A stretch of 6,107 nucleotides of DNA from Lentibacillus juripiscarius JCM 12147 (lineage in GTDB: Bacteria > Bacillota > Bacilli > Bacillales_D > Amphibacillaceae), in contig BBCA01000094.1 of assembly GCA_001311805.1 (NCBI GenBank), positions 1-6,107 of the forward strand, read 5' to 3'. This document shows positions 5,020-6,107 of this stretch, piece after piece (position 1 is the first letter of the stretch; every line of letters begins with the position of its first letter). Below the pieces are notes generated by a model that saw only the letters and a list, made by a program, of their open reading frames with translations, did no database searches and was not told the DNA's origin. The translations under genes and the position numbers were made by a program.

Positions 5020-5501
5020 ATGAAACGAGGATCAACACTCTTTTTAAAGATAGCTGTTATTCTTATTGGAATCCCAATTCTTGCTCTGTGTATATTTGTG
5101 GTGCCTGAGATAGCGGATTATGCTAAAGAATTATATCCGGATCTGGCTTATTTGCCATATTACGTTTTGATAATTATGTATGGAGCGGCAATACCTTTTT
5201 ATTTTGCTCTGTTTCAGGCTTTAAAACTTTTAAGTTATATTGACAAGAACGAAGCTTTCTCTACAGTTTCCGTAGGAGCTTTAAAAATATCAAATACTGC
5301 GCAATGACAATCAGCATTCTTTATGTGACAGGTATGCCATTTTTGTATCTTATGGGGGAGATGGACGACGCCCCAGGTATTATATTACTCGGAATGGTCA
5401 TTATTTTTGCTTCAATGGTGATTGCCGTCTTTGCTGCTGTTCTCCAAAGACTTTTACAAGAAGCTATTAATATAAAATCAGAAAATGATTTAACGGTCTG
5501 A
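5020..5501 (+). pseudogene. DUF2975 membrane protein (YoaS-like), frameshifted
   Basis: A four-helix membrane protein of the DUF2975 family, typically encoded beside a small Xre-type regulator. ATG 5020 sits 5 nt after GAGGTG. The first frame gives a basic start (MKRGSTLFLK), helix 1 (IAVILIGIPILALCIFVV), helix 2 (YYVLIIMYGAAIPFYFALFQ) and YIDKNEAFS, the usual DUF2975 motif, then stops at 5305-5307. The next frame continues IKYCAMTISILYVTGMPF (helix 3) and GIILLGMVIIFASMVIAV (helix 4), ending NDLTV at 5501. Adding one A to AAAAA (5283-5287) joins them as ALKNIKYCAMTI in a 160-residue protein of normal length. Function is unknown; such pairs are thought of as membrane-linked regulation. The break is probably a lost base call. 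Confidence 0.8.
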
Positions 5502-5511
5502 GGTGAAAACA

Positions 5512-5736
5512 ATGGCGATTATAATTAATATTGATGTGATGCTGGCTAAAAGGAAAATGAGCGTAACGGAACTTTCCGAGCGGGTTGGAATCACGATGGC
5601 TAATCTTTCTATATTGAAAAATGGAAAGGCAAAAGCAATCAGGTTTTCAACTTTAGAGGCGATTTGTAAGGCCTTAGAATGTCAGCCTGGAGATATTTTA
5701 GAATACCGAAGTGATGAAGACAGCCGCGATATATAA
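5512..5736 (+). CDS. Small Cro/CI (Xre)-type DNA-binding regulator (YozG-like)
   Basis: A 74-residue helix-turn-helix protein. ATG 5512 is preferred over GTG 5503 because GAGGTG (5500-5505) lies 6 nt before it; that site overlaps the stop of the DUF2975 gene, so translation is probably coupled. After a short beta-strand start (MAIIINIDVMLAKRKMS), residues 18-36 (VTELSERVGITMANLSILK) form the HTH, followed by STLEAICKALECQPGDILEY (47-66). This is the minimal single-domain form seen in B. subtilis YozG, paired with the DUF2975 protein YoaS. It probably binds its own promoter at 4957-4985. Partner and ligand are unknown. Confidence 0.9.
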   Translation: MAIIINIDVMLAKRKMSVTELSERVGITMANLSILKNGKAKAIRFSTLEAICKALECQPGDILEYRSDEDSRDI

Positions 5737-5778
5737 AGGTGGGCGATTTAAAAGGAAAGATTGTTATTTGAAAAGGCT

Positions 5779-5827
5779 GTTGTGTTTGACGCAAAATATA
5801 TAAACTGCGACACAACTGTTTGAATAT
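5779..5827 (+). terminator. Hairpin, possible terminator of the DUF2975-regulator operon
   Basis: GTTGTGT (5779-5785) pairs with ACACAAC (5810-5816), and CGCA (5790-5793) pairs with TGCG (5806-5809). A 4-nt bulge interrupts the left arm and the loop is about 12 nt. Only a poor T tract (TGTTTGAATATTTT) follows, so termination would be inefficient or need Rho. It starts 43 nt after the regulator stop codon. Confidence 0.4.
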
Positions 5828-5992
5828 TTTACTCCAATTTTATCGGAAACAAATGCTGGCTCCCTGCTTCGGAAAAATACTCCTTTCACCATTCCGGGTA
5901 CTACCGCGACATCTGCTCAAGCTTCCTTTGGTCGCATTCGCAGTGTCTTCTTTACCGCGGGCACGGCTACAGTCTCCTCGCGGGAAAGCGAA
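5828..5992. other. Gene-free stretch leading into the terminal repeats
   Basis: No frame here reads like a conserved protein and no Shine-Dalgarno plus start combination is convincing. The composition is richer in GC than the operon before it, with CCGCG repeated (5906-5910 and 5956-5960). I infer it is part of the same dispersed non-coding repeat family as the tandem repeats that follow. Confidence 0.4.
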
Positions 5993-6107
5993 AAAGCAGC
6001 CGAAAAGTCCGGGAGAGAGCTTCTCAAGGCCAAAAGTCCGCCCGAAAGCAGCCGAAAAGTCCGAGAGAAGGCTTCTCAAGGCCAAAAGCCACCCAAAAGC
6101 GGGCCGA
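5993..6107. repeat. 52-bp imperfect tandem repeat, cut by the window edge
   Basis: Unit 1 (5993-6044) and unit 2 (from 6045) both begin AAAGCAGCCGAAAAGTCCG and share GCTTCTCAAGGCCAAAAG. They differ by three substitutions in the middle and several in the last 8 bases. A third unit seems to begin near 6096 (AAAGCGGGCCGA). Unit 2 holds GAGAAG/CTTCTC, a small hairpin. The array continues beyond the window, so copy number is unknown. The unit is not a CRISPR repeat, since the whole period is conserved and there are no unique spacers. Confidence 0.8.

Noticed and set aside
845..5287. Programmed ribosomal or transcriptional frameshifting as the common cause of the four breaks
   Set aside because: None of the four is a canonical X XXY YYZ heptamer in frame, two would mispair already in the P site, and the runs (4-5 bases) are too short for RNA polymerase slippage. 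Three unrelated genes recoding in one window is unlikely.
5840..6085. 81-codon frame on - across the terminal repeats
   Set aside because: Its Arg/Gly/Ser-rich sequence mirrors the DNA repeats, and there is no ribosome binding site.
5993..6107. CRISPR array
   Set aside because: The whole 52-bp period is conserved between units; there are no variable spacers and no cas genes.

Overview
The window looks like chromosome from a low-GC, endospore-forming member of the Bacillaceae. The clearest marker is a GerQ spore-coat protein. It sits beside homologues of the Bacillus subtilis neighbours YwdI and YwdK (DUF423), which matches the ywdI-ywdK-gerQ neighbourhood in B. subtilis. Strong purine-rich Shine-Dalgarno sites and sigma-A type promoters fit this. 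The genus cannot be fixed from the sequence alone; a halotolerant Bacillaceae is a guess.

Layout, left to right. (1) The 3' part of a DUF1311/LprI-like gene on +, cut by the window edge. (2) A bidirectional terminator at 581-607. (3) A minus-strand unit: a 38-codon small ORF (2010-2126) followed by a YjiH-family membrane transporter gene (1978-631) that needs two frame corrections. (4) A plus-strand phasin-like gene with a candidate sigma-B promoter. (5) A 45-codon small ORF behind a sigma-A promoter carrying a direct repeat, closed by a terminator. (6) A plus-strand ywdI-ywdK pair, with ywdI frameshifted, ending at a strong bidirectional terminator. (7) On minus, a small membrane protein, a large imperfect hairpin, and gerQ. 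(8) On plus, a sigma-A promoter driving a DUF2975 membrane-protein gene (frameshifted) and a small Xre/Cro-type regulator, a pair like yoaS/yozG of B. subtilis. (9) About 370 bp without a gene, holding a hairpin and, at the edge, a 52-bp tandem repeat of different composition.

The most informative observation is that four reading-frame breaks in three otherwise well-conserved genes (yjiH twice, ywdI, DUF2975) have the same character. Each is repaired by adding one base to a short homopolymer, and on the + strand all four are A runs (A4, A4, A5, A5). This pattern fits homopolymer under-calling in the sequence better than four independent gene deaths, although a real mutator lineage is not excluded. 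I would read the three genes as probably intact in the organism.

I found no convincing new defence or mobile system. The best candidates for something undescribed are the 86-nt nested hairpin between gerQ and the small membrane-protein gene, the two small ORFs with good ribosome binding sites, the promoter with the CATTAACG direct repeat, and the terminal repeat family.
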